Assembly (NCBI GenBank): GCA_032718475.1
Contig: JAUCBJ010004681.1
Coordinates: 1 to 39,976 of the forward strand
Reading direction: 5' to 3'
Length of the DNA: 39,976 nt
DNA from: Nemertoderma westbladi
Taxonomy: Eukaryota > Xenacoelomorpha > Nemertodermatida > Nemertodermatidae
The position numbers and the translations under genes were made by a program. Position 1 is the stretch's first letter. The number at the start of each line of letters is the position of its first letter. Shown here one piece after another: positions 34,501-39,976 of the stretch. The notes beneath the pieces are model-generated. The model ran no database searches. It was given only the letters and a program-made list of their open reading frames with translations, and had not been told where the DNA came from.

Positions 34501-35919
34501 ACCCACATAGCGAGTAATTAAGGGCCGCACCAACCCACATAGCGAGTAATTAAGGGCCGCACCCACCTACATAGCGAGTAATTAAGGGCCGCACCCACCC
34601 ACATAGCGAGTAATTAAGGGCCGCACCCACCCACATAGCGAGTAATTAAGGGCCGCACCAACCCACATAGCGAGTAATTAAGGGCCACGCCCACCCACAT
34701 AGCGAGTAATTAAGGGCCGCACCCACCCACATAGCGAGTAATTAAGGGCCGCACCCGAAATCAAACAAACCTCCTGAAATTTAATATCGATTCTCATTTC
34801 TTCCCCTTCTTCTGCGCATTGCGGACATGCAGCGAGAAGATTTTCTTTCATATTCTCGAGATCTGCGTTTAGTAGTAAATACTCGGCCCTCAACCCGTAG
34901 GCATGGTTGTTCGTTATAATCAACTCAGTCTTTATGTCCGCTAGGTCTATAAACATAAACAGCAGTTACCGATATAGAGAAGGTGTGGATATCGTGACGT
35001 GACGTTATCACTAAGGATATTAAATCATCAAATTTATACGGTGAATTACCCAAGCTTAAATTACACTTTAGCAAGTTCCTTAAGGCCCTAAATTAATTTT
35101 TGACGATTTTCATTTTTTTCTACCATTTATACACTAAATCGACATCGCTTTATTGAAAATTATTGAAAAGTTTCAGCCAATCAATTAGCGATATCTAGTT
35201 GTTTAAAAATCAAACCTAAATCCAATTGGAGAAGTCCGGGGAATGTAAAATAAATAAAGGGTTACAGTGCCGTTTAGGGGATAGTCGCTTGTATAATTGT
35301 AAAAAAACTTGAATTTCATTAGTGCGAACAACATAAGTTTCGGAAACAAAATTTGATTAAAAATCACTTTTTAATAATGATCGATGGCTGATTGTTTTGG
35401 ATCGATGGCTGATTCTTTTGGATCGATGGCTGATTCTTTTGGATCGATGGCTGATTGTTTTGGATCGATGGCTGATTCTTTTGGATCGATGGCTGATTGT
35501 TTTGGATCGATGGCTGATTCTTTTGGATCGATGGCTGATTGTTTTGGATCGATGGCTGATTCTTTTGGATCGATGGCTGATTCTTTTGGATCGATGGCTG
35601 ATTGTTTTGGATCGATGGCTGATTCTTTTGGATCGATGGCTGATTGTTTTGGATCGATGGCTGATTCTTTTGGATCGATGGCTGATTCTTTTGGATCGAT
35701 GGCTGATTCTTTTGGATCGATGGTTGATTCTTTTGGATCGATGGTTGATTCTTTTGAATCGATGGTTGATTCTACCTTAATAATCTAACCTTCTATTATT
35801 TTGTTGACATCGCTGAGAGCCTCATTAGTGCCGTCCTTTAGTTTCGCTTTGATTGTATCGCCAAGGATACCGCCAATATTTTGAAGGTCCGAAAGAAATT
35901 GGACATTCATAAAGTTGCA
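4365..35919 (-). CDS. prom: Prominin-like pentaspan membrane glycoprotein, ten internal exons (A-J), incomplete at both ends
   Basis: Ten minus-strand exons join in this order: A 35790-35919, B 34771-34946, C 30681-30810, D 26332-26479, E 25787-26167, F 25234-25333, G 7430-7585, H 5410-5585, I 4815-4953, J 4365-4526. All have GT donors and AG acceptors. Phases agree at all nine junctions and the 566-codon product has no stop. Prominins are five-pass glycoproteins of plasma-membrane protrusions (microvilli, cilia, photoreceptor membranes) that bind cholesterol-rich membrane. The match rests on architecture: a loop 1 part (about 1-195), TM3 (198-220), a G-A-C-G-Y motif (220-224), TM4 (242-266), F-V-G-G-N followed by C276, then a loop of about 290 residues with paired cysteines C544/C559 just before the expected TM5. 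That loop length fits the family, so no exon seems to be missing inside. N-glycosylation sequons at N141, N148, N177, N297 and N316 lie in the predicted extracellular parts. Whether this is the prominin or a prominin-like paralogue cannot be decided here. Confidence 0.88.
4815..4953 (-). CDS. prom: Prominin exon I (extracellular loop 2)
   Basis: This 139-bp exon has acceptor AATATAG and donor GTTAGA. One base completes Arg466, then 46 codons run to a phase-0 end. It encodes V-D-D-I-D-N-D-M onward, a heptad-like amphipathic helix rich in Glu, Lys and Leu (467-512), consistent with the coiled helices predicted for prominin ectodomains. Confidence 0.86.
4954..5409. other. Intron between exons H and I, no array
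   Basis: This is 456 bp of unique AT-rich intron. I see no tandem array, hairpin or second coding sequence. With the D-E, E-F and I-J introns it is one of the few array-free introns here. Confidence 0.7.
5410..5585 (-). CDS. prom: Prominin exon H (extracellular loop 2)
   Basis: This 176-bp exon has acceptor TGTTAAG and donor GTAAGA. It starts in phase 0 and ends with AG, which forms Arg466 with the first base of exon I. It encodes 58 residues of a charged helical region (408-465) without cysteines. The acceptor lacks a strong pyrimidine tract, but frame continuity on both sides supports it. Confidence 0.86.
5836..7283. repeat. 20-bp tandem array (about 72 units) in the intron between exons G and H
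   Basis: The unit is CTATCTGGCGCTATAATCTC with alternative endings: ACTCAG, AATCTC and ACTCTC types are interspersed in short runs, showing that blocks of several units were copied together. Towards the right edge (from about 6980) units become irregular in length and sequence (AATCTGTT, AATATGCT types), which marks the older border. It is flanked by 250 unique bases on the exon H side and about 145 on the exon G side. Confidence 0.97.
7430..7585 (-). CDS. prom: Prominin exon G (extracellular loop 2)
   Basis: This 156-bp exon of exactly 52 codons is phase 0 at both ends, with acceptor TTCGTAG and donor GTAAGT. It encodes residues 356-407, helical and acidic, with one cysteine (367). The intron separating it from exon F is about 17.6 kb, most of it the 45-bp array. 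Because both ends are phase 0, skipping this exon would keep the frame. Confidence 0.87.
7586..8124. other. Unique intron sequence upstream of exon G, with inverted repeats
   Basis: This is 539 bp of AT-rich unique DNA separating exon G from the 45-bp array. It contains several copies of CAAAGTCTACA in both orientations between 7971 and 8070. I see no coding potential. Confidence 0.6.
8014..8043. repeat. Perfect hairpin, 12-bp arms and 6-base loop
   Basis: CCAAAGTCTACA is followed by TTTTGA and then its exact reverse complement. A wider pair also exists: ACCCAAAGTCTACA at 7971-7984 matches the complement of TGTAGACTTTGGGT at 8032-8045, so the region has nested inverted repeats. It could be the end of a small inverted-repeat element or a cruciform-prone site; no target duplication is visible. 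Confidence 0.8.
8125..22630. repeat. 45-bp tandem array, 14.5 kb (about 320 units), with higher-order structure
   Basis: The basic unit is 45 bp, starting CATAGTTGGAAAGCGTGAGT and ending CACTAATATCT. Recurrent variants are CAGAG for CATAG, TTAGAAAG for TTGGAAAG, GTAAGT for GTGAGT, CACTTATATC for CACTAATATC, CATAGCTGG, CATTCAC and a 2-bp insertion giving CATACGTACTAAT (47 bp). Left of about 10,850 units are nearly uniform at 45 bp. From there to about 20,500 the 47-bp variant recurs and variants travel in fixed combinations, showing amplification of multi-unit blocks. It fills most of the 17.6-kb intron between exons F and G. On the minus strand the unit translates as a 15-residue stop-free repeat only because 45 is divisible by 3; there is no sign of real coding. 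Confidence 0.98.
22792..22834. repeat. Imperfect hairpin
   Basis: TTACTTGGGGGAAAAA at the left pairs with TTTTTCCCAAGTAA at the right, with a two-base bulge in the G run. The loop is about 13 bases. It may be a small inverted-repeat element or chance; there is no clear target duplication. Confidence 0.55.
22899..23028. repeat. 23-bp tandem repeat (about 5.6 units), each with an internal inverted repeat
   Basis: The unit is ACTAAGAAGTGTTACTTAGT plus GCT; the last two copies read ACTAAGTAGTG. ACTAAG and CTTAGT within each unit are complementary, so each copy can fold on itself, and neighbouring copies can pair as well. Confidence 0.9.
23473..23646 (-). pseudogene. Coding-like fragment of unknown origin, 57 codons with a stop
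   Basis: A minus-strand frame runs from just after a TGA (23647-23649) to a TAA (23473-23475). Its composition looks protein-like (L-V-P-Q-L-R-A-H-F-E-D-Y, later T-K-P-E-L-I-S-L-L-D-L-L-L-A-K at the C-terminus), with more GC than the surrounding intron. There is no start codon in frame and I do not recognise the family. It may be the 3' end of a retroposed gene copy or a nested gene exon. It does not fit between prominin exons F and G, because it ends in a stop. Confidence 0.3.
24150..24347 (+). pseudogene. Coding-like fragment of unknown origin, 65 codons with a stop
   Basis: A plus-strand frame runs from a TGA (24147-24149) to a TAA (24345-24347), with protein-like composition (N-E-Q-Q-I-D-K-E-L-L-R; later P-R-I-G-E-V-I-L-L-Q and a D/E-rich stretch). 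An internal Met lies at codon 22. No family is recognised. It is on the opposite strand to the prominin gene and to the fragment at 23473-23646. It may be a broken gene or element fragment; chance is not excluded. Confidence 0.3.
24640..24745. other. GC-rich block abutting the pentanucleotide array, possibly element-derived
   Basis: About 100 bases with many CpGs (CGGCGGCAGG, GCGTCCGTTCTCGGCG, ACGGAGGCGGCTCC) sit between AT-rich intron and the GTCCC array. The sharp change in composition, together with the array directly attached, resembles the layout of a short element with a variable simple-repeat end. I cannot name such an element, and no target duplication was found. Confidence 0.35.
24746..25189. 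repeat. GTCCC pentanucleotide array, about 88 units
   Basis: A 444-bp run of CCGTC/GTCCC units with only one interruption (CCGCC near 24771). On the prominin-sense strand it is GGGAC repeated, that is, runs of three G separated by two bases, a strong G-quadruplex pattern. It begins 44 bases downstream of the exon F donor. Open frames on both strands (Pro/Ser/Arg or Gly/Thr/Asp) are by-products. Confidence 0.97.
25234..25333 (-). CDS. prom: Prominin exon F (extracellular loop 2)
   Basis: This 100-bp exon has acceptor TTTCAG and donor GTAAGA. Its first G completes Gln322, then 33 codons end in phase 0 at ...F-E-R-K. It encodes T-C-S-K-K-K followed by a G-L-Y-K-V-L helix. A cysteine followed by a Gly-Leu-Tyr helix start is usual early in prominin loop 2. 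The GTCCC pentanucleotide array starts 44 bases downstream of its donor, and on the transcribed-sense strand that array reads as GGGAC repeats. Confidence 0.88.
25334..25786. other. Intron between exons E and F, no array
   Basis: This is 453 bp of unique AT-rich intron. A plus-strand open stretch around 25473-25667 has no support as a gene. No repeats or structured elements are seen. Confidence 0.65.
25787..26167 (-). CDS. prom: Prominin exon E (TM3, cytoplasmic loop, TM4, start of loop 2)
   Basis: This 381-bp exon has acceptor CTTCCAG and donor GTAAGT. Frame: one base completing Arg195, then 126 codons, then CA. It is the diagnostic exon. TM3 (about 198-220) has a hydrophobic run and is followed by G-A-C-G-Y-D (220-225). 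A short basic cytoplasmic stretch comes next, then S-N-S-G-G (237-241) and TM4 (about 242-266). After that come F-V-G-G-N (267-271) and C276, the order typical of prominins after TM4. Loop 2 begins with sequons N-Y-T (297) and N-L-S (316). Moderately GC-rich compared with the other exons. The 164-bp intron to exon D is the shortest in the window and carries no tandem array. Confidence 0.93.
26332..26479 (-). CDS. prom: Prominin exon D (end of extracellular loop 1)
   Basis: This 148-bp exon has acceptor ATTTTAG and donor GTTTGT, opens with TT (completing Val) and closes with AG (completing Arg with exon E). It encodes residues 147-194, with sequons N-V-T (148) and N-S-T (177) and one cysteine (158). 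It leads straight into TM3. The first 12 exon bases plus about 17 intron bases before them are the founder-like sequence of the 29-bp repeat that fills the intron upstream, so the true acceptor is the last of a long series of look-alike acceptors. Confidence 0.9.
26480..26717. repeat. 29/31-bp tandem array, exon-proximal block, built on the exon D 3' splice site
   Basis: Two unit types alternate. Type A (29 bp) on the sense strand is AACTTATATTTTAG joined to TTACCAACGTTA plus AAT. Type B (31 bp) has CTTACACAAAG in place of the exon-like part. Exon D begins TTACCAACGTTA directly after ATTTTAG, so type A spans the intron-exon junction. The block is cut at its right edge by the non-LTR fragment. 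Confidence 0.95.
26718..27154 (+). pseudogene. C-terminal domain of a retrotransposon polyprotein, restriction-like endonuclease-like
   Basis: The frame encodes about 145 residues with no stop: K-R-V-D-G-V-T near the start, V-T-W-D-A-T-V-V-D about 20 residues on, then E-K-K-T-A-K-Y, a hydrophobic F-E-T-Y-G segment, and R-L-L-I-A-I-Q-I-G-N-A near the end. The spacing of D, D-x-T-V and K-x-x-K-Y recalls the PD-(D/E)XK nuclease at the C-terminus of R2/NeSL-type elements, with V for P in the first motif. This domain type is often seen at the end of invertebrate retroelement proteins; the nuclease reading is my inference. No RT remains here, and no own start codon exists. Confidence 0.6.
26718..27338 (+). 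mobile_element. 3' fragment of a non-LTR retrotransposon inserted in the 29/31-bp array
   Basis: About 620 bp of GC-richer sequence interrupts the array: the end of an open frame (to the TAG at 27152-27154), then a pyrimidine-rich 3' untranslated region and an AT-rich tail. The array resumes at about 27339. The left junction cuts into a type A unit and the right one resumes in a type B unit, so a target duplication cannot be read with certainty. The fragment is strongly 5' truncated. Confidence 0.75.
27339..28568. repeat. 29/31-bp tandem array, middle block, with about 328-bp higher-order periodicity
   Basis: About 41 units of types A and B. Marker variants repeat at fixed distances: AAATGTAAG at 27493, 27822, 27971 and 28298 (spacings 329, 149, 327), and a short unit TTAATAACG at 27561, 28038 and 28366 (spacings 477, 328). 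So blocks of about eleven units were duplicated. The block ends at the 5-bp target copy CTAAA (28564-28568) of the solo LTR. Confidence 0.95.
28569..29032. mobile_element. Solo LTR, 464 bp, with 5-bp target-site duplication
   Basis: The insertion begins TG (TGTAAGCGGATTC) and ends CA (GATTCCGTCACA), and is flanked on both sides by CTAAA (28564-28568 and 29033-29037), taken from a repeat unit. The outer ends are imperfect inverted repeats (GGATTC and GATTCC). It contains a TATATATA stretch near 28931-28940 and an A/T-rich polyadenylation-like stretch near 28900, but these do not fix the orientation. TG...CA ends and a 5-bp duplication fit a Ty3/Gypsy, BEL or related LTR retrotransposon reduced to one LTR by recombination. 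It has no coding capacity. Confidence 0.82.
29033..29387. repeat. 29/31-bp tandem array, distal block
   Basis: About 12 units of types A and B to the right of the solo LTR, starting with the second CTAAA copy. It ends near 29387, only a few bases from the start of the 22-bp array, so two unrelated arrays stand back to back in the same intron. Confidence 0.93.
29391..30515. repeat. 22-bp tandem array (about 48 units plus a degenerate tail)
   Basis: The unit is GATTGGATACGGATCAAGTACA minus or plus rare changes (GATGGGAAACGG, GATACGAATC, 24-bp copies with AATCAAACGTACA). Since 22 is not divisible by 3 and the unit lacks stops in all plus frames, three long overlapping open frames result; they are artefacts. 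Beyond about 30450 the units decay to GGATTGAATAC-like remnants. Confidence 0.96.
30681..30810 (-). CDS. prom: Prominin exon C (extracellular loop 1)
   Basis: This 130-bp exon has acceptor TATTTTAG and a weaker donor GTATTC. It opens in phase 0 (L-I-S-L) and ends with a single G that pairs with TT of exon D to make Val. It encodes residues 103-145, a loop 1 helix ending in an N-D-T glycosylation sequon at N141. It lies between the 32-bp array (120 bases upstream of its acceptor) and the 22-bp array (about 165 bases beyond its donor). Confidence 0.87.
30930..34756. repeat. 32-bp tandem array, 3.8 kb (about 120 units)
   Basis: The unit runs GAGTAATTAAGGGCCGCACC then CACCCACATAGC. Variants are AATGG for AAGGG, CCACACC or CCACGCC for CCGCACC, CCTACATAG, and CCAACCCAC. 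A rare 31-bp copy (GCTCCCACCACATAG) occurs at 32897 and again at 33280, followed in both places by the same CCCACTCAC copy, so a block of about 383 bp was duplicated. The right edge stops about 14 bases short of the exon B donor. The sense strand is G-rich (GTGGGTGGGTGCGGCCC). Confidence 0.97.
34771..34946 (-). CDS. prom: Prominin exon B (extracellular loop 1)
   Basis: This 176-bp exon has acceptor TTTATAG and donor GTTTGT. Its first two bases (AC) complete the codon opened by exon A, then 58 codons run to a phase-0 end at ...K-F-Q-E. It encodes residues 44-102, a predicted helical part of loop 1 with a close cysteine pair C-P-Q-C (84-87) that could form a local disulfide. The 32-bp array begins only about 14 bases after the donor. 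Assignment depends on frame continuity with exons A and C, which is exact. Confidence 0.87.
34947..35379. other. Unique intron sequence upstream of exon B
   Basis: This is 433 bp of AT-rich DNA between exon B and the 21-bp array. Nothing coding or repetitive is recognised. Confidence 0.6.
35380..35773. repeat. 21-bp tandem array (about 19 units)
   Basis: The unit is GATCGATGGCTGATTCTTTTG, with TTCTTTT and TTGTTTT copies alternating and GGTTGATT copies at the right edge. Each unit contains the palindrome ATCGAT. It ends about 14 bases downstream of the exon A donor on the sense strand. The stop-free plus-strand frames are due to the period being divisible by 3. Confidence 0.96.
35790..35919 (-). 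CDS. prom: Prominin exon A (extracellular loop 1)
   Basis: This 130-bp exon has acceptor TTTTCAG at its right edge and donor GTTAGA at its left. It starts in phase 0 and ends with one extra base (G), which completes an Asp codon with exon B. It encodes 43 residues beginning C-N-F-M, a mostly helical, charged stretch (residues 1-43 of the reconstructed protein) placed in loop 1 by its position about 150 residues before TM3. It is squeezed between two arrays: the 21-bp array ends about 14 bases past its donor and the G-free array starts about 48 bases before its acceptor. It is unlikely to be the first coding exon, since TM1, TM2 and the start of loop 1 are still missing. Confidence 0.85.
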
Positions 35920-35967
35920 CTGAAAATAGCAAATAAATAATAATTATGGATATATTTAGCAATTAAA

Positions 35968-38900
35968 AACAATAATAACAATTACAATTACAATAATAAC
36001 AATTACAATTACAATAATAACAATTACAATAATAACAATTACAATTACAATAATAACAATTACAATTACAATAATACAATTACAATTACAATAATACAAT
36101 ACAATTACAATTACAATAATAACAATTACAATTACAATAATAACAATTACAATAATACAATTACAATTACAATAATACAATTACAATTACAATAATAACA
36201 ATTACAATTACAATAATAACAATTACAATAATAACAATTACAATTACAATAATAACAATTACAATTACAATAATACAATTACAATAATAACAATTACAAT
36301 TACAATAATACAATTACAATTACAATAATAACAATTACAATTACAATAATACAATTACAATAATACAATTACAATTACAATAATAACAATTACAATTACA
36401 ATAATACAATTACAATAATAACAATTACAATTACAATTACAATTACAATTACAATAATAACAATTACAATTAACAATTACAATTACAATAATAACAATTA
36501 CAATTACAATAATACAATTACAATATAACAATTACAATTACAATATACAATTACAATAATAACAATTACAATTACAATTACAATAATAACAATTACAATA
36601 ATAACAATTACAATTACAATTACAATAATAACAATTACAATAATACAATTACAATTACAATTACAATAATAACAATTACAATAATAACAATTACAATTAC
36701 AATAATAACAATTACAATTACAATAATAACAATTACAATAATACAATTACAATTACAATTACAATTACAACATTACAATTACAATTACAATAATAACAAT
36801 TACAATAATAACAATTACAATTACAATAATAACAATTACAATTACAATAATACAATTACAATTACAATAATAACAATTACAATTACAATAATAACAATTA
36901 CAATTAACAATTACAATTACAATAATAACAATTACAATTACAATAATAACAATTACAATAATAACAATTACAATTACAATAATAACAATTACAATAATAA
37001 CAATTACAATTACAATAATAACAATTACAATTACAATAATAACAATTACAATTACAATAATACAATTACAATTACAATAATAACAATTACAATTACAATA
37101 ATAACAATTACAATAATAACAATTACAATTACAATAATAACAATTACAATTACAATATACAATTACAATTACAATAATAACAATTACAATTACAATAATA
37201 ACAATTACAATAATAACAATTACAATTACAATAATAACAATTACAATTACAATAATAACAATTACAATTACAATAATAACAATTACAATTACAATAATAA
37301 CAATTACAATTACAATAATAACAATTACAATAATAACAATTACAATTACAATTACAATAACAATTACAATAATAACAATTACAATTACAATTACAATTAC
37401 AATTACAATTACAATAATACAATTACAATTACAATAATAACAATTACAATTACAATAATAACAATTACAATAATAACAATTACAATTACAATAATAACAA
37501 TTACAATTACAATAATAACAATTACAATAATAACAATTACAATTACAATAATAACAATTACAATAATAACAATTACAATTACAATAATAACAATTACAAT
37601 TACAATTACAATTACAATAATAACAATTACAATAATACAATTACAATTACAATAATAACAATTACAATTACAATAATAACAATTACAATTACAATTAACA
37701 ATTACAATTACAATAATAACAATTACAATTACAATAATAACAATTACAATAATAACAATTACAATTACAATAATAACAATTACAATTACAATAATAACAA
37801 TTACAATAATAACAATTACAATTACAATAATAACAATTACAATTACAATTACAATTACAATTACAATTACAATATACAATTACAATAATAACAATTACAA
37901 TTACAATAATAACAATTACAATAATAACAATTACAATTACAATAATAACAATTACAATAATAACAATTACAATTACAATAATAACAATTACAATTACAAT
38001 AATAACAATTACAATAATAACAATTACAATTACAATAATAACAATTACAATAATAACAATTACAATTACAATAATAACAATTACAATTACAATTAACAAT
38101 TACAATAATAACAATTACAATTACAATAATAACAATTACAATAATAACAATTACAATTACAATAATAACAATTACAATTACAATAATAACAATTACAATA
38201 ATACAATTACAATTACAATAATAACAATTACAATAATAACAATTACAATTACAATTACAATTACAATTAACAATTACAATTACAATAATACAATTACAAT
38301 AATACAATTACAATTACAATAATAACAATTACAATTACAATAATAACAATTACAATAATAACAATTACAATTACAATAATAACAATTACAATAATAACAA
38401 TTACAATTACAATAATAACAATTACAATTACAATTAACAATTACAATTACAATTACAATTACAATTACAATTACAATTACAATTACAATAATAACAATTA
38501 CAATTACAATAACAATTACAATACAATTACAATAACAATTACAATACAATTACAATAACAATTACAATTACAATTACAATTACAATAATAACAATTACAA
38601 TTACAATAATACAATTACAATAATAACAATTACAATTACAATTAACAATTACAATTACAATAATACAATTACAATAATAACAATTACAATTACAATAATA
38701 ACAATTACAATAATAACAATTACAATTACAATAATAACAATTACAATTACAATAATACAATTACAATTAACAATTACAATTACAATAATAACAATTACAA
38801 TTACAATTACAATTACAATTACAATTACAATTACAATTACAATTACAATTACAATTACAATTACAATACAATTACAATTACAATAATACAATTACAATTA

Positions 38901-39597
38901 CAATAATAACAATTACAATAATACAATTACAATTACAATTACAATTACAATTACAATTACAATAATAACAATTACAATTACAATTACAATTACAATTACA
39001 ATAATACAATTACAATTCAACAATTACAATTACAATTACAATTACAATTACAATAATACAATTACAATTACAATTAACAATTACAATAATAACAATTACA
39101 ATTACAATTACAATTACAATAATACAATTACAATATACAATTACAATTACAATATACAATTACAATTACAATTACAATTACAATTACAATTACAATAATA
39201 ACAATTACAATTACAATTAACAATTACAATAATACAATTACAATTACAATAATACAATTACAATTACAATAATAACAATTACAATAATACAATTACAATT
39301 ACAATTACAATAATAACAATTACAATACATAACAATTACAATTACAATAATTACAATTACAATAATAACAATTACAATTACAATAATTACAATTACAATA
39401 ATAACAATTACAATTACAATAATACAATTACAATTACAATACATAACAATTACAATAATTACAATTACAATTACAATACAATAACAATTACAATTACAAT
39501 AATAACAATTACAATTACAATAATAACAATTACAATTACAATAATAACAATTACAATAATTACAATTACAATTACAATAATAACAATTACAATTACT
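35968..39597. repeat. 3.6-kb G-free array of CAATTA/CAATAA hexamer-like units
   Basis: Irregular mixture of AATTAC, AATAATAAC and AATAATAC units. I see no G on the plus strand over 3.6 kb, so the prominin-sense strand has no C. Order of the units is only locally regular, with frequent 18-bp and 27-bp composites (AACAATTACAATTACAAT and similar). It starts about 48 bases upstream of the exon A acceptor. Long minus-strand frames (Tyr/Cys/Asn or Ile/Val) are artefacts. Confidence 0.95.
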
Positions 39598-39976
39598 AAT
39601 AATAATTAGTAATATTAATTTATTAATTAATTTATTAATTAATTAATTTATTTTAATATTAATTAATTACTAATATAATTACTAATAACTTACTGTAGGA
39701 CTATTGTACCTATTTTTACATTGCACACGGAGGGAGGTGAGATATAACTGCAGATTTAAAATTAATGTCTATATACATTTAATTTCGCGACAAAATAATA
39801 TCAAAAAAACTAAATATATCGAATACCACACATAAAATCGATCTGAAATTTTGTAACGCGATTATGAACCACCAAAACAATGTACTTGCAAAATTTAATC
39901 AAAAAAGGTAGGCAGGAAGTGTACGAAACTGCAATTCCGGTATATGGATAGTCTATGGATGGATAGCTATGATATC
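39598..39976. other. AT-rich transition and unique intron sequence at the right edge
   Basis: The G-free array decays into TAATTAAT-rich sequence to about 39690, followed by unique DNA. I could not find a prominin exon here with matching splice sites and frame, so the exon upstream of A lies outside the window. Confidence 0.5.

Noticed and set aside
35956-39444. Ile/Val or Tyr/Cys/Asn repeat proteins that look like membrane segments
   Set aside because: These are translations of a low-complexity array of CAATTA-like units in several frames. Apparent hydrophobicity is a by-product of base composition.
39598-39976. Possible prominin exon at the right edge
   Set aside because: A TGCAG acceptor-like site lies near 39930, but no open stretch with a matching phase-0 donor for exon A was found.

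Overview
The window is animal nuclear DNA: introns with GT-AG boundaries, non-LTR and LTR retroelement remnants, and very long tandem arrays. The AT-rich introns and the retroelement mix suggest an invertebrate, possibly an arthropod, but I cannot name the species.

One gene runs through almost the whole window on the minus strand. By inspection I reconstructed ten consecutive internal exons (A to J, from 35919 down to 4365). They total 1698 bp, or 566 codons. Every intron phase agrees across every junction, and no stop codon occurs. The product is a prominin (CD133-type pentaspan membrane glycoprotein). It covers the second half of extracellular loop 1, TM3, a short cytoplasmic loop with the G-x-C-G-Y motif, TM4, the F-x-G-G-N...C segment that opens loop 2, and all of loop 2 up to just before TM5. 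TM1/TM2 should lie to the right of the window and TM5 plus the C-terminus to the left.

The introns are the remarkable part. About 28 kb of the 40 kb (roughly 71%) is tandem repeat, and each large intron carries its own unrelated unit. From left to right these are: a 30-bp unit (311-629 and 3536-4378); 20 bp (5836-7283); a 14.5-kb array of 45 bp (8125-22630); a pentanucleotide GTCCC array (24746-25189); mixed 29/31-bp units (26480-29387, with interruptions); 22 bp (29391-30515); 32 bp (30930-34756); 21 bp (35380-35773); and a 3.6-kb array with no G on the plus strand (35968-39597). Two arrays are built from an exon-intron junction of this same gene. The 30-bp unit copies the 5' splice site of exon J with about 14 exon bases. 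The 29-bp unit copies the 3' splice site of exon D with about 12 exon bases. The intron flanks therefore hold dozens of decoy splice sites, and each decoy I read would bring an in-frame stop if used.

Three mobile elements sit inside arrays: a 5'-truncated, broken EN-RT non-LTR element (630-3535) with a 13-bp target duplication; a 3' fragment of a second non-LTR element whose C-terminal domain looks like a restriction-like endonuclease (26718-27338); and a 464-bp solo LTR (28569-29032) with a perfect 5-bp target duplication. Two short coding-like fragments of unknown origin lie in the largest intron (23473-23646 minus, 24150-24347 plus).
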